DNA of 64,000 nt from Caloranaerobacter ferrireducens (GTDB lineage Bacteria > Bacillota > Clostridia > Tissierellales > Thermohalobacteraceae), in contig NZ_MDJR01000001.1 of the NCBI RefSeq assembly GCF_001730685.1, forward strand, positions 248,001 to 312,000, given 5' to 3'. The position numbers were made by a program, and so were the translations under genes. The notes under the pieces are model-generated. The model did no database searches, was not told where the DNA came from, and was given only the letters and a program-made list of their open reading frames with translations. Every line of letters begins with the position of its first letter. The first letter of the stretch is position 1. Positions 26,463-35,395 of this stretch are shown one piece after another.

Positions 26463-27185
26463 ATGGATAAAAAGATTAGATTAGACAAAATACTTTCTAA
26501 TTTAGGTTATGGTAGTAGAAAAGATATAAAGAAAGTGATAAAAAATGGATTAGTAAAAGTAAATGGCGAAATAGTAAGGGATAGTTCATATAAGTTAAAT
26601 CCATATAAAGCTGTAATTGAAATAGGTGATAAAGTTGTTGAATATAGAGAATTTATTTATTTGATGATGAATAAGCCTAAAGGAGTAGTTTCTTCGACAG
26701 ATGATCCATTATCAAGAACTGTAATCGACTTAATAGATGAAAAATATAGGGTATTTGATCCTTTTCCAGTAGGAAGGTTAGATAAAGATACAGAAGGATT
26801 ATTAATTATTTCTAATGATGGTAAGCTAGCGCATAATTTATTGTCTCCCAAAAAACATGTTGAGAAAAAATATTATGTAGAAGTAGAAGGATATGTTACT
26901 GAAGAGGATAAAAAAATTTTTGCTGAAGGTGTAGTAATTGACGGAGAATATAAGACTATGCCTGCTCAGCTTGAAATTATTGATACAGATAATATATCTA
27001 AAGTTTACCTTACTATTAAAGAAGGTAAGTTTCATCAAGTTAAGAAAATGTTTAAAGCAGTAAATAAAAAAGTCGTGTACTTAAAAAGAGTTTCTATGGG
27101 TAGATTGAATTTGGATGAAGCTTTATTGCCAGGGGAATATAGAGAATTGACAGAAGAAGAAATACTTCTACTAAATAATCCTTGA
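26463..27185 (+). CDS. RsuA/RluB-family pseudouridine synthase
   Basis: 240 residues: S4 RNA-binding domain (about 4-50), then the catalytic domain with the GRLDKDTEGLLIISNDG motif (catalytic Asp) and GKFHQVKKMF near the C-terminus. Isomerises a specific rRNA uridine; whether it acts on 16S (RsuA) or 23S (RluB/E/F) RNA cannot be told from the sequence. AGGAGGGAG before ATG 26463; linked to the upstream methyltransferase. Confidence 0.92.
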   Translation: MDKKIRLDKILSNLGYGSRKDIKKVIKNGLVKVNGEIVRDSSYKLNPYKAVIEIGDKVVEYREFIYLMMNKPKGVVSSTDDPLSRTVIDLIDEKYRVFDPFPVGRLDKDTEGLLIISNDGKLAHNLLSPKKHVEKKYYVEVEGYVTEEDKKIFAEGVVIDGEYKTMPAQLEIIDTDNISKVYLTIKEGKFHQVKKMFKAVNKKVVYLKRVSMGRLNLDEALLPGEYRELTEEEILLLNNP

Positions 27186-27423
27186 TGTGATTTGTATATA
27201 TAAAGATGCATAGATTTATAGTAAATTATAAAAGCAATAGAGTTAATTGTTGATATTTTTGTTTGTTGCTTTATTATAAATGGTTTACAATTTGATTATA
27301 CTCTATGTTTTGATATATAATAAATAGACATATGTTTATAATGACTATGGTAGAAAACTTGTGCACTTGTGAATTACAAAAGAACATTATTATATAAATT
27401 TAAACAACAGAAAGGGGTCTAAA

Positions 27424-28068
27424 ATGAGGAATTTTATTATTTCACCTGATGGATTTCCTTATATTTTATTATTGTTAGCTATTACTATTTTAACTGGATT
27501 TATAAGTATATATGCGGCAATTATACCATTTATTTTTTTGATATTTGTAACATTCTTTTTTAGAAATCCGCCTAGAAAAATAAAAAAAGACGATAAAATT
27601 ATTTTATCACCAGCAGATGGTAAAATTCTAAGCATAACTGAAATTAATGAAGATGACTATCTTAAATGTAAAGCTGTTAAAGTAAGTATTTTTTTATCTT
27701 TATTTAATGTGCATGTAAACCGAACTCCAATATCAGGTAAAGTTGAATATATAAACTATAGACCAGGAAAGTTTTTACCTGCTTTTAAAAGCCATGCTTC
27801 TGAAATTAATGAGAGAAACACTGTAGGACTAAACAATGGGAATATTAAAGTTTTAGTACATCAGATTACTGGTTTTATTGCAAGGCGAATAGTTAGTTGG
27901 GTTAAAATAGGAGACGTTGTAGAGCAAGGTCAGCTTTATGGCCTAATTAAGTTTGGTTCATGTACAGAAGTTGTAATTCCAATGGATAAAGTAGAATTAA
28001 AAGTTAAGGAAGGCGATGTCGTAAAAGGTGGAATAACAGTAATTGGAGTGATTAAAGATGAAAATTAA
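27424..28068 (+). CDS. psd: Phosphatidylserine decarboxylase, short proenzyme
   Basis: 214 residues, the short (PSD-A like) form. Two membrane segments lie at the N-terminus (about 12-45). The autocleavage site is the Gly-Ser pair in LIKFGSCTEVV, whose Ser becomes the pyruvoyl group. Other family segments include FLSLFNVHVNRTPISGKVEY and NERNT. It makes phosphatidylethanolamine from phosphatidylserine. It overlaps pssA by 11 nt, so substrate-forming and substrate-using enzymes are translated together. Confidence 0.93.
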   Translation: MRNFIISPDGFPYILLLLAITILTGFISIYAAIIPFIFLIFVTFFFRNPPRKIKKDDKIILSPADGKILSITEINEDDYLKCKAVKVSIFLSLFNVHVNRTPISGKVEYINYRPGKFLPAFKSHASEINERNTVGLNNGNIKVLVHQITGFIARRIVSWVKIGDVVEQGQLYGLIKFGSCTEVVIPMDKVELKVKEGDVVKGGITVIGVIKDEN

Positions 28069-28573
28069 AGGGTATATCCCAAATTTATTTACTTTTTTAA
28101 ATCTGTCATTAGGAATATTAGCAATATTGTATATTATTCAAGATAACTATTATATTTCTTCTTTGCTTATTTTATTAGCAGCTTTATTAGACAGATATGA
28201 TGGTAAAATAGCAAGAAAGTTTAATGCAACTTCAAGTATAGGTAAAGAATTAGATTCTCTGTGTGATTTAATTTCGTTTGGAGTTGCTCCAGCAATATTA
28301 ATTTGGCATAGTCAACTTATTGATATAGGTGTTTTAGGTATAATAATAACAATTCTATTTGCTATTGCTGGAGCTTACAGGTTAGCGAGATATAATGTTA
28401 TAGATTTTGATGGTATATATATCGGAATACCGATAACTTTATCAGGCGGTATATTGGCTATAACTTCTTTATATACAATAAAGTATGAGCTTAACGTATA
28501 TGTTTTAATATTTTTAATGTTAACATTATCATATGCTATGGTAAGCAGTAAAATAAAATTAAAAAAGAGGTAA
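28058..28573 (+). CDS. pssA: CDP-diacylglycerol-serine O-phosphatidyltransferase
   Basis: 171 residues, membrane protein with the CDP-alcohol phosphotransferase signature DGKIAR...GKELDSLCD (residues about 48-72). Exchanges CMP for serine on CDP-diacylglycerol to give phosphatidylserine, substrate of the preceding gene product. Several hydrophobic segments follow to the C-terminus. Start ATG 28058 lies inside the end of psd. Confidence 0.94.
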   Translation: MKIKGYIPNLFTFLNLSLGILAILYIIQDNYYISSLLILLAALLDRYDGKIARKFNATSSIGKELDSLCDLISFGVAPAILIWHSQLIDIGVLGIIITILFAIAGAYRLARYNVIDFDGIYIGIPITLSGGILAITSLYTIKYELNVYVLIFLMLTLSYAMVSSKIKLKKR

Positions 28574-28660
28574 ATTATTACTGATAAGATGTTTTTGAAT
28601 TATGGTATAATTAATATGTAATTACAGTTTAAACAGCAATTATTAGATAGGGTGTTAGTT

Positions 28661-29212
28661 GTGGCATATTGTAAAAGAGAAAGTTTATTTGATAAGTTTT
28701 TTAATCATAGAGATGCACTTATTATTCAATATATTAATGGTGATATAACTAAAAGAGAATTTTTAAAATTAAATTTTGAATATATACAAAAAATGAATGT
28801 TAAACCATTTAGTAGGATAGATAGTTTTGAAAAAGGTATGTATAATTATCAGTACTATAATATGTTGGCGAAATATTATTACATGACGGCAATGGATATA
28901 AAAAAAAGAAATAGGCATTTTGATTATTATAGAGCTTGTATTGATGAAGCGAATTATTATTATAATTTAAAGGACAGAGCTACATTAAAACTACTTAGGT
29001 TTTTAAAATTTCAAAATGTAGAGGCATATTTTATTAAAGTACAGTCTAAGTTTCTTAAGGATAAGTTATATGAAATAGATTTAAAGGATTATGAAAATGC
29101 AATTTTACATTCTAAAAGTCCATGGCTTTTAAAAATTCTTAAAGATGAAGGGGTTTTTTTGGAAGGCGTAAGAAAATCACTAATTGATAGTTATATAAAT
29201 GAAAAATATTAG
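28661..29212 (+). CDS. Conserved small protein, possibly DUF6648
   Basis: About 183 residues, rich in Tyr, Lys and Phe, predicted mainly helical, no signal peptide or membrane segment. Segments such as FFNHRDALIIQYINGDITKREFL recall, from memory and with low certainty, the clostridial family annotated DUF6648. GTG 28661 is preferred, with AGGGTG as ribosome site; GTG 28652 overlaps that site. It has its own terminator, so is probably monocistronic. Function unknown. Confidence 0.7.
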   Translation: MAYCKRESLFDKFFNHRDALIIQYINGDITKREFLKLNFEYIQKMNVKPFSRIDSFEKGMYNYQYYNMLAKYYYMTAMDIKKRNRHFDYYRACIDEANYYYNLKDRATLKLLRFLKFQNVEAYFIKVQSKFLKDKLYEIDLKDYENAILHSKSPWLLKILKDEGVFLEGVRKSLIDSYINEKY

Positions 29213-29218
29213 TTGCAA

Positions 29219-29270
29219 AAATTTACCTACTGCATATATTGTACTAGCAGTAGGTAAATTCTTTTTTAGG
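29219..29270 (+). terminator. Terminator
   Basis: AATTTACCTACTGC pairs with GCAGTAGGTAAATT around a 13-nt loop, then CTTTTTT. Confidence 0.85.
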
Positions 29271-29283
29271 GAGATGATTTTAG

Positions 29284-29937
29284 ATGTATGAATGGGGTTA
29301 TAATCCAAATTTTTGCTACAATCCTATGAATAGGATGCATTCATACGTACGTTTTTTACATGCTTCTCCAGGCACATCTAATATAGATATTCTAATGAAT
29401 AACAAAGATGTATCTACAAATCTTTCTTATAAAGATTTTACAGAATATTTTCCTGTTTATCATGGTAGATATAATATTAAAGTTTTTCCAGCAGGTAACA
29501 GAACTAAGGTTTTAATCGATACAGATATAAATATTCCGCCAGGTTCTATTTTTACTGTATCGGTTATTGGAAAGTTAGAAGATATATCTTTATATCCTAT
29601 TTTAGATCCGAGATTGCCTATACCGATGGGAAAAGTATGTTTAAGATTTATCCATTTATCACCAGATACACCACCAGTAGATGTTAGACTTTCTAATGGT
29701 GCTGTTCTATTTTCTAATATAGGTTATAAGCAAATAACAAATTATATTTTGTTAGCTCCTGCAACCTATAGTTTTGATATTTATTTAGCAGGAACTAATA
29801 AAAGGATTTTATATGTTCCAAATGCATCGTTAACATCAGATAAGTTTTATTCAATATATTTTGTAGGGTTGTCAAGGCAAGAGCCACCATTACAAGTATT
29901 AATACCATTAGATGGAAATTCATATCTTAGATTTTAG
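29284..29937 (+). CDS. DUF4397 domain protein, two tandem repeats
   Basis: 217 residues. Two DUF4397 immunoglobulin-like units are visible: VRFLHASPGTSNIDILMNN (about 22-40) and LRFIHLSPDTPPVDVRLSN (about 121-139). Each is followed by a Tyr-rich strand, YFPVYHGRYNIKVFPAG or YILLAPATYSFDIYLAG. No signal peptide is seen, although such proteins are often surface-associated or sporulation-linked in clostridia. Convergent with the next gene across a perfect 32-bp palindrome. Role unknown. Confidence 0.88.
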   Translation: MYEWGYNPNFCYNPMNRMHSYVRFLHASPGTSNIDILMNNKDVSTNLSYKDFTEYFPVYHGRYNIKVFPAGNRTKVLIDTDINIPPGSIFTVSVIGKLEDISLYPILDPRLPIPMGKVCLRFIHLSPDTPPVDVRLSNGAVLFSNIGYKQITNYILLAPATYSFDIYLAGTNKRILYVPNASLTSDKFYSIYFVGLSRQEPPLQVLIPLDGNSYLRF

Positions 29938-29952
29938 CTGACTAAAATTAAG

Positions 29953-29984
29953 GAGCCTAAGTAATATTAATATTACTTAGGCTC
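29953..29984. terminator. Perfect 32-bp palindromic bidirectional terminator
   Basis: GAGCCTAAGTAATATT is followed directly by its reverse complement, with no unpaired spacer. Its right end overlaps the first base of the convergent gene's stop codon. No T-run follows on the plus side, so efficiency there is uncertain. Confidence 0.65.
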
Positions 29985-30550
29985 TAAATTGCTCCTGCAA
30001 TAATTTTTATTATTTTATCTAATGAGCTATTACTTTCAATTTTAAAGCTACCTGCTTTAAGTTTTGTATCTAGTTTTAATTCTTTAGCTCTGTTTAAAAA
30101 TTCGGTTTTGCTGTCAATTAAACCTTCTCTTAATAATATTTCAGCAATAGTAGGACCTAAAGAACCTTTTGGTATGTCAATAACAACTATTTTAGTATTT
30201 TGTGTATCGTTTAAATTTGTATCTTTGTCTGATTTATTAGAATCTATTTGGTTATCTTGATTATCATTTTGTGTTGAATTATTTATTTCAGTATCATCTA
30301 TCGGATTCTCTGATATATTTTTTTCAGACATATCTATAGAAGTATTTTCGTTAATAGATGTAATATTACTATTATTTGTATCTTCAGAGCTAATTATTGG
30401 AGTTTTTACTATGTTGTCTGCAAATAGAATATCTAATCTCCAACCGATAATTCCAATAACTATAACTATTACTCCAATTACTATTATATAATCTATGATA
30501 TCGTATAGAAAGTCTTTAAATTTTTCGATAAAATTGTTCAATTTAGTCAC
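29984..30550 (-). CDS. Membrane-anchored protein with MltG/YceG N-terminal-like domain only
   Basis: 188 residues: one membrane helix (about 18-42), an Asn/Asp/Ser-rich linker (about 60-130), then a C-terminal domain of about 60 residues. That domain (IAEILLREGLIDSKTEFLNRA, LKAGSFKIESNSSLDKII) matches the LysM-like recognition part of endolytic transglycosylase MltG. The lytic transglycosylase domain with its catalytic Glu is absent, so it is unlikely to cut glycan by itself; it may bind peptidoglycan. The ORF is intact, so this looks like a domain architecture rather than decay. Confidence 0.75.
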   Translation of the reverse strand: MTKLNNFIEKFKDFLYDIIDYIIVIGVIVIVIGIIGWRLDILFADNIVKTPIISSEDTNNSNITSINENTSIDMSEKNISENPIDDTEINNSTQNDNQDNQIDSNKSDKDTNLNDTQNTKIVVIDIPKGSLGPTIAEILLREGLIDSKTEFLNRAKELKLDTKLKAGSFKIESNSSLDKIIKIIAGAI

Positions 30551-30718
30551 CCCAAATATTATTTTCTAACAAAATGATATCATATTAGGTGGTATAATTT
30601 CAATAAATAGAACTGATATGGATTTGTAATTTGTTGACAATTGAAAGAAATAATGTTTAAATAGAGAAAATAATATAGATAATTTTAGCTTATTCTACAA
30701 ATGAGAAAGGAGACGATT

Positions 30719-31687
30719 ATGAAAGAGGTAATAATAAGTAAAAATGAAAGTAATCAAAGATTAGATAGATTTTTAAAAAAATATATGCCTAAAGCTTCTA
30801 AAGGATTTATATATAAGATGCTGAGAAAAAAAAGAATAAAGCTAAATGGTAAGAAAGCAAAACCAAGTGTCGTTCTTAAAGAAGGAGATGTGTTAAGTTT
30901 ATATTTAGCTGAAGATACTATAAATAAATTTAAGGAAGAAATTAAAATAGAAAACAATAGAGTAGATATAGATATAGTATATGAGGATGAAAATATTATT
31001 TTAATAAATAAACCTAAAGGATTATTATCACATTCTGATAGAGTAGACAGTAAAAATGATGTTGTAAATATGTTAATAAGTTATTTATACAGTAAAGGTG
31101 AATATAATCCTAATGAGGAAAAGACTTTTGCACCATCTATATGTAACAGACTAGATAGAAATACAAGTGGAATTATAATTGGAGCTAAAAACTTTACAGC
31201 ATTACAATTAATTAATAAGGCTATAAGAGAGAAAAAAATAAAAAAATATTATAAATGTATTGTTAAAGGAAAAATAGAGAAAGATTTTAATATAAAAGGA
31301 TATATGTTAAAGGATGCGAAAAAAAATAAAGCAAATATTTTTCAAAACTATGTAAATGGAGCAAAAATGATTGAAACAGGGATAAAAGTTTTGAAAAGCA
31401 ATGATAAATATAGTTTACTTGAGATAAATTTGATTACTGGAAGAACACATCAAATCAGAGCTCATTTATCTTATTTAGGGCATCCTATTATTGGAGATAT
31501 AAAATATGGAGATATTACTACAAACAGATTTTTCAAGGAAGAATATAATTTAGATAGCCAGTTTTTACATTCATATAAAATAGAATTTAATGGATTAGAT
31601 GAGTACTTATCATATTTAAATGGTAAAAGTTTTACTGCTAAATTAGATGAGTTATATAAAAAAATTATTAAAGAATTATTTGGTTGA
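30719..31687 (+). CDS. RluA-family pseudouridine synthase
   Basis: 322 residues: S4 domain (about 1-75, SNQRLDRFLKKYMPKASKGF), then the RluA catalytic domain with INKPKGLLSHSD, the active-site motif NRLDRNTSGIIIGAKN (catalytic Asp) and LITGRTHQIRAHLSYLGHPIIGD. Position in 23S rRNA or tRNA unknown (RluC/RluD-like). ATG 30719 is chosen because AAAGGAG lies 7 nt upstream; ATG 30701 lies before that site. Confidence 0.92.
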   Translation: MKEVIISKNESNQRLDRFLKKYMPKASKGFIYKMLRKKRIKLNGKKAKPSVVLKEGDVLSLYLAEDTINKFKEEIKIENNRVDIDIVYEDENIILINKPKGLLSHSDRVDSKNDVVNMLISYLYSKGEYNPNEEKTFAPSICNRLDRNTSGIIIGAKNFTALQLINKAIREKKIKKYYKCIVKGKIEKDFNIKGYMLKDAKKNKANIFQNYVNGAKMIETGIKVLKSNDKYSLLEINLITGRTHQIRAHLSYLGHPIIGDIKYGDITTNRFFKEEYNLDSQFLHSYKIEFNGLDEYLSYLNGKSFTAKLDELYKKIIKELFG

Positions 31688-31777
31688 TACAAAATACATG
31701 TAGAATTTTTTGATACGTTTAAAAAATAATTTTTTTGCATATCCTAATTGTGAGTAATCACAAGGAGGGTGAAAAGT

Positions 31778-32206
31778 TTGAAAGTAAGAGAAGTAATGAC
31801 TACTAATGTTTCAGTTGCTAGGGAAAACAGTACTATAAAAGAAGTAGCAGACCAGATGAAAAGTTTAAACGTTGGTTCTATTCCAGTATGTGACAGTTCT
31901 AACAGACCTATTGGTATAGTAACAGATAGAGATATTGTTGTTAGAGGATTAACATCTGGAAGAGACAATTCTGCACCTGTATCGAGTGTTATGACAAGAA
32001 ATGTAGTTTCTGTTTCTCCAGATACAGATATCCACGAAGCAGCAAGAATTATGGCTGATAATCAAATCAGACGACTTCCTGTTGTTGAAAATGGTAAACT
32101 TGTAGGTATATTATCAATTGGTGACCTTGCTGTAAGAGATATATATGTGAATGAAGCAGGAGATGCACTATCAAGTATTTCAGAACCAAGTAGACCAATG
32201 AAATAG
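31778..32206 (+). CDS. CBS-domain pair protein
   Basis: 142 residues forming two CBS motifs (about 3-58 and 68-125), with VREVMTTNVSVARE and SSVMTRNVVSVSPD marking the start of each and DRDIVVRGL / IGDLAVRDI the ends. Stand-alone Bateman modules bind adenine nucleotides, and this one has no attached enzyme domain. TTG 31778 is the likely start: AAGGAGG lies upstream, and the in-frame GTG 31769 overlaps it. Monocistronic. Confidence 0.92.
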   Translation: MKVREVMTTNVSVARENSTIKEVADQMKSLNVGSIPVCDSSNRPIGIVTDRDIVVRGLTSGRDNSAPVSSVMTRNVVSVSPDTDIHEAARIMADNQIRRLPVVENGKLVGILSIGDLAVRDIYVNEAGDALSSISEPSRPMK

Positions 32207-32233
32207 TTCCTGTTTACAGGAACTATTTTTTTG
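32205..32233 (+). terminator. Terminator after the CBS gene
   Basis: AGTTCCTG-TTTA-CAGGAACT followed by ATTTTTTT; overlaps the stop codon. Confidence 0.88.
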
Positions 32234-32291
32234 AAGTATGTTATATACTTAATTGTTTGGGTATTAAATATAATGTTAAGGGGGGAATAAA

Positions 32292-33956
32292 ATGGTAGAA
32301 AAGATTAAAGTTAAATTAAAAGGTATAGGAGAATTTACTTTTAATAAAGGTATAAAAATTATTGAGATAATAAAATTAATAAAAGCAGATGATGAAAAAA
32401 AGTATTTAGGTGCTATAGTTGAGAATGAAGTAAGACACTTAGAGTATCCTTTAATAAGTGACTGTAGTGTTGAGCTTTTGGATATTACTCATAAAGATGG
32501 ATTGAGGATATATTCAAGAACTCTTTCTTTTATTTATATAAAGGCCTGTAAAGATTTATTTGAAGATGCCAATATAACAATAGAACATTCATTGAGCAAA
32601 GGGCTTTATAGTGAAATACATAAAGATAATAATCTTACATTAGATGATGTAAAAAAGATAAAAACTAGAATGCAGGAGATTATTAGTAAAGATATAAAAA
32701 TAAAAAGAGAATTGATTAGTATTGATAGAGCAATACAAATTTTCACAAAGCAGAAAATGGTTGATAAGGTAAATTTAATAAAAAACTTAAATAAAGATAA
32801 AATGCATTTATACAGTTTAGAAGATTATTATGATTCTTTTTATGGTTATCTAACACCTTCAACTGGATATATCAATAGTTTCGATTTAATATATTATCAT
32901 CCTGGAATAATAATAATGTTTCCAAGAAAAGAAAGTAATTTTAAAATCCCTAAGTTTGAGCAGCAGAATAAATTAGCCAAAGTTTTTAAAGAAGCAGAAA
33001 CTTGGGGAGATATTTTAGATATAGGATATGTTAGTAATTTAAATGAAAGAATATTAAATGGTACTATAGAGAATATAGTTTTAATATCTGAAGCATTACA
33101 TGAGAAAAAGATTGCATATATAGCAGATAAGATAGCCGAAGACGAAGATAAAAGAATAATCCTAATAGCTGGACCATCCTCATCTGGTAAAACTACTTTT
33201 GCACAAAGACTATCGATTCAATTGCAGACTAGCGGAAAAAAGCCTATCTCTATTTCATTGGATGATTATTTTGTCGATAGAGAGAATACTCCTAAAGATG
33301 AAAATGGAGAGTATGATTTTGAATCGATTGAAGCGATAGATATTGAAAAATTTAATGAAGATTTATTAAGGCTTATTGCTGGTGAAGAAGTACATTTGCC
33401 AACATATAATTTTATTAAAGGAGTAAGAGAATATAGAGGCAGGATACTAAAAATAGAAAAGGATCAACCAATAATAATAGAAGGGATTCATGGTCTTAAT
33501 GATAAATTGACTTCAGCTATACCTAAAAATAATAAGTTTAAGATTTATGTAAGTGCATTGACTCAGCTTAATATTGATTCACATAATAGAATCCCAACTA
33601 CTGATTTAAGACTTATAAGAAGAATTGTAAGAGATAGTAAATATAGAGGAAATGATGCTGAGAAGACTCTTGGGTTATGGGATTCTGTTAGAAGAGGAGA
33701 AGAAAGAAATATATTTCCATTTCAAGAACAAGCAGATGTTATGTTTAATTCAGCTTTAGTATATGAATTAGCAGTATTAAAAAAATATGCGATACCTTTA
33801 TTGGAGAAGGTTAGTAGAGATGTACCATATTATGCAGAAGCTAAAAGATTATTAAAGTTTTTAAGTTATTTTAAAGATATAGATGATGAATCAATAATTC
33901 CAAATACTTCCATTTTAAGGGAGTTCATTGGAGGTAGTTGTTTTAGAAAGGAATAG
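32292..33956 (+). CDS. Uridine kinase-like nucleoside kinase with TGS-type N-terminus
   Basis: 554 residues. The N-terminal 60 residues resemble a TGS/ThrRS-N module, followed by a ThrRS-like second domain (HSLSKGLYSEIH, LTLDDVKKIKTRMQEI). The C-terminal half is a P-loop kinase: GPSSSGKTT at about 294-302, ISLDDYFVDRENTP, and the lid IPTTDLRLIRRIVRD. This architecture is common in clostridia and annotated nucleoside kinase; the phosphate acceptor is unproven. GGGGGG before ATG 32292. Its terminator has been split by a repeat insertion just after the stop codon. Confidence 0.88.
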   Translation: MVEKIKVKLKGIGEFTFNKGIKIIEIIKLIKADDEKKYLGAIVENEVRHLEYPLISDCSVELLDITHKDGLRIYSRTLSFIYIKACKDLFEDANITIEHSLSKGLYSEIHKDNNLTLDDVKKIKTRMQEIISKDIKIKRELISIDRAIQIFTKQKMVDKVNLIKNLNKDKMHLYSLEDYYDSFYGYLTPSTGYINSFDLIYYHPGIIIMFPRKESNFKIPKFEQQNKLAKVFKEAETWGDILDIGYVSNLNERILNGTIENIVLISEALHEKKIAYIADKIAEDEDKRIILIAGPSSSGKTTFAQRLSIQLQTSGKKPISISLDDYFVDRENTPKDENGEYDFESIEAIDIEKFNEDLLRLIAGEEVHLPTYNFIKGVREYRGRILKIEKDQPIIIEGIHGLNDKLTSAIPKNNKFKIYVSALTQLNIDSHNRIPTTDLRLIRRIVRDSKYRGNDAEKTLGLWDSVRRGEERNIFPFQEQADVMFNSALVYELAVLKKYAIPLLEKVSRDVPYYAEAKRLLKFLSYFKDIDDESIIPNTSILREFIGGSCFRKE

Positions 33957-34245
33957 TCCTATTGATAATCTCTGAGTTTGTAGACAAAATAAATTATATA
34001 TGAAAATAACACTCATGCGAAAGAATTTAGAAAAAACTAAAGGTTCAAATTCTTAGAAAATCCTAACGCACCTAATCAAGACGTTCTGTCTTGTAGGATG
34101 CTGGTTTGACATCCTGTCAAACCTACGGATTTTCTTTAAAATTTTCACCTAGTTTTTTAACTAAATTCTTTCAAGCATTCACTTTTATTTTCATAAATAT
34201 TTAAAAAGGTAAGGTTGTCAACAGTCTGAGGAATAGTCCTATTGA
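33949..34245. mobile_element. Family A palindromic MITE-like element, copy 1, with target duplication
   Basis: A non-coding insert of about 263 bp between two identical 17-bp copies of AGGAATAGTCCTATTGA (33949-33965 and 34229-34245). Its ends are imperfect inverted repeats: CTCTGAGTTTGTAGACAA on the left, and the reverse complement of the right end reads CTCAGACTGTTGACAA. Complementarity continues inward for about 100 nt per arm, including TATGAAAATAA, GAAAGAATTTAG and GAAAATCC. The central part holds a second hairpin (GGTTTGACA/TGTCAAACC). It split the terminator of the nucleoside kinase gene. Confidence 0.8.
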
Positions 34246-34256
34246 CTATTCTTTTT
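34231..34256 (+). terminator. Displaced terminator of the nucleoside kinase gene
   Basis: GAATAGT-CCTATTG-ACTATTC followed by CTTTTTAT. The ascending arm and loop also exist as the duplicate at 33951-33964, right at the kinase stop codon, showing where the terminator originally stood. Confidence 0.75.
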
Positions 34257-34263
34257 ATTTGTA

Positions 34264-34296
34264 CTATCTTTATTATGTGTATAATAAAGATAGGAG
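34264..34296 (+). promoter_or_regulatory. Perfect hairpin touching the glsA ribosome site
   Basis: CTATCTTTATTAT (34264-34276) pairs exactly with ATAATAAAGATAG (34281-34293) around GTGT. The descending arm includes the first bases of the AGGAG (34292-34296) used by glsA, so folding could limit translation initiation. Confidence 0.5.
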
Positions 34297-34305
34297 ATGA
34301 GATAA

Positions 34306-35223
34306 TTGAATGAATTACTAAATAGAATAATAGAAAGTAATAGAGAGATAACTAGTAAAGGAAAGGTAGCTACATATATACCTGCATTAAGTAAAGCAAA
34401 TCCAAAGCATTTAGGAATTTGTGTAGCTGACATGCAAGGTAATATTTATACTGCAGGTGAATATAATGTTAAATTTACACTACAGAGTATTTCGAAAACG
34501 ATTTCCTTAATGTTAGCTATAATGGATAATGGAGAAGAAGAAGTATTCAAAAAAGTTGGAATGGAACCTACAGGAGATGCATTTAATTCAATAGTAAAAC
34601 TAGAAATGATAAACCCATCAAAACCACTAAATCCGATGATTAATGCAGGAGCAATTGCAATAGCATCTTTAATAAAAGGGAAAGATGGAGAGGAGAAATT
34701 TCAAAGGCTACTTAGTCTTTTTAAAAAAATAACTGGTAATGAGGATTTAAAAGTTAATGAAGAAGTATATTTATCTGAAAAAAGAACAGGTGATAGAAAT
34801 AGGTCTATGGCTTACTTTATGAGAGATGTTGGAATATTAGAAGGGGATGTAGAGGAAATTCTTGATGTATATTTCAAGCAGTGTTCAATAGAAGTAGATT
34901 GTGTCGATGTAGCTAAGATAGGACTTTTCTTAGCTAACAAAGGAAGAGTACCACACACATCTGAAAAGATAGTTTCTGAGCATATAGCTAGAATAGTTAA
35001 GACATTTATGGTTACTTGCGGAATGTATAATGCATCAGGTGAGTTTGCGATAAAAGTTGGAGTTCCAGCTAAAAGTGGGGTTGGTGGAGGAATTATGGCT
35101 GCAGTACCTCATAAAATGGGTATTGGTGTATATGGACCAGCATTAGATGAAAAAGGTAATTCTATAGGTGGGTACGAAGTATTAAAAGAATTGTCTAGAG
35201 AGTTAAACTTGAGTATTTTTTAG
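34306..35223 (+). CDS. glsA: Glutaminase A
   Basis: 305 residues, beta-lactamase-like serine glutaminase hydrolysing glutamine to glutamate and ammonia. The catalytic SXXK motif is S61-I-S-K64 in FTLQSISKTISL. Further family segments are EPTGDAFNS, NPMINAGAIA, SVYLSEKRTGDRNR-like and PAKSGVGGGI. TTG 34306 follows AGGAG by 9 nt. Single gene with a strong terminator; its 5' region holds the hairpin described separately. Confidence 0.94.
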   Translation: MNELLNRIIESNREITSKGKVATYIPALSKANPKHLGICVADMQGNIYTAGEYNVKFTLQSISKTISLMLAIMDNGEEEVFKKVGMEPTGDAFNSIVKLEMINPSKPLNPMINAGAIAIASLIKGKDGEEKFQRLLSLFKKITGNEDLKVNEEVYLSEKRTGDRNRSMAYFMRDVGILEGDVEEILDVYFKQCSIEVDCVDVAKIGLFLANKGRVPHTSEKIVSEHIARIVKTFMVTCGMYNASGEFAIKVGVPAKSGVGGGIMAAVPHKMGIGVYGPALDEKGNSIGGYEVLKELSRELNLSIF

Positions 35224-35260
35224 AAAGATTTCCTGATTAAGCAGGAAATCTTTTTTTATA
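35224..35260 (+). terminator. Terminator of glsA
   Basis: Perfect 12-bp stem AAAGATTTCCTG/CAGGAAATCTTT, ATTAAG loop, T-run. Starts right after the stop codon. Confidence 0.9.
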
Positions 35261-35395
35261 CGCCGAAATCATTAGAAGAATCAGAATATACAGAAAATTT
35301 TTGTTTAAAATAGATATGTAAACTTATGTACTTTTATGGAGTATATTTCATAAATTAATTCTATAAAGATAATTTAAAGATAGTAGGTGATAAAT

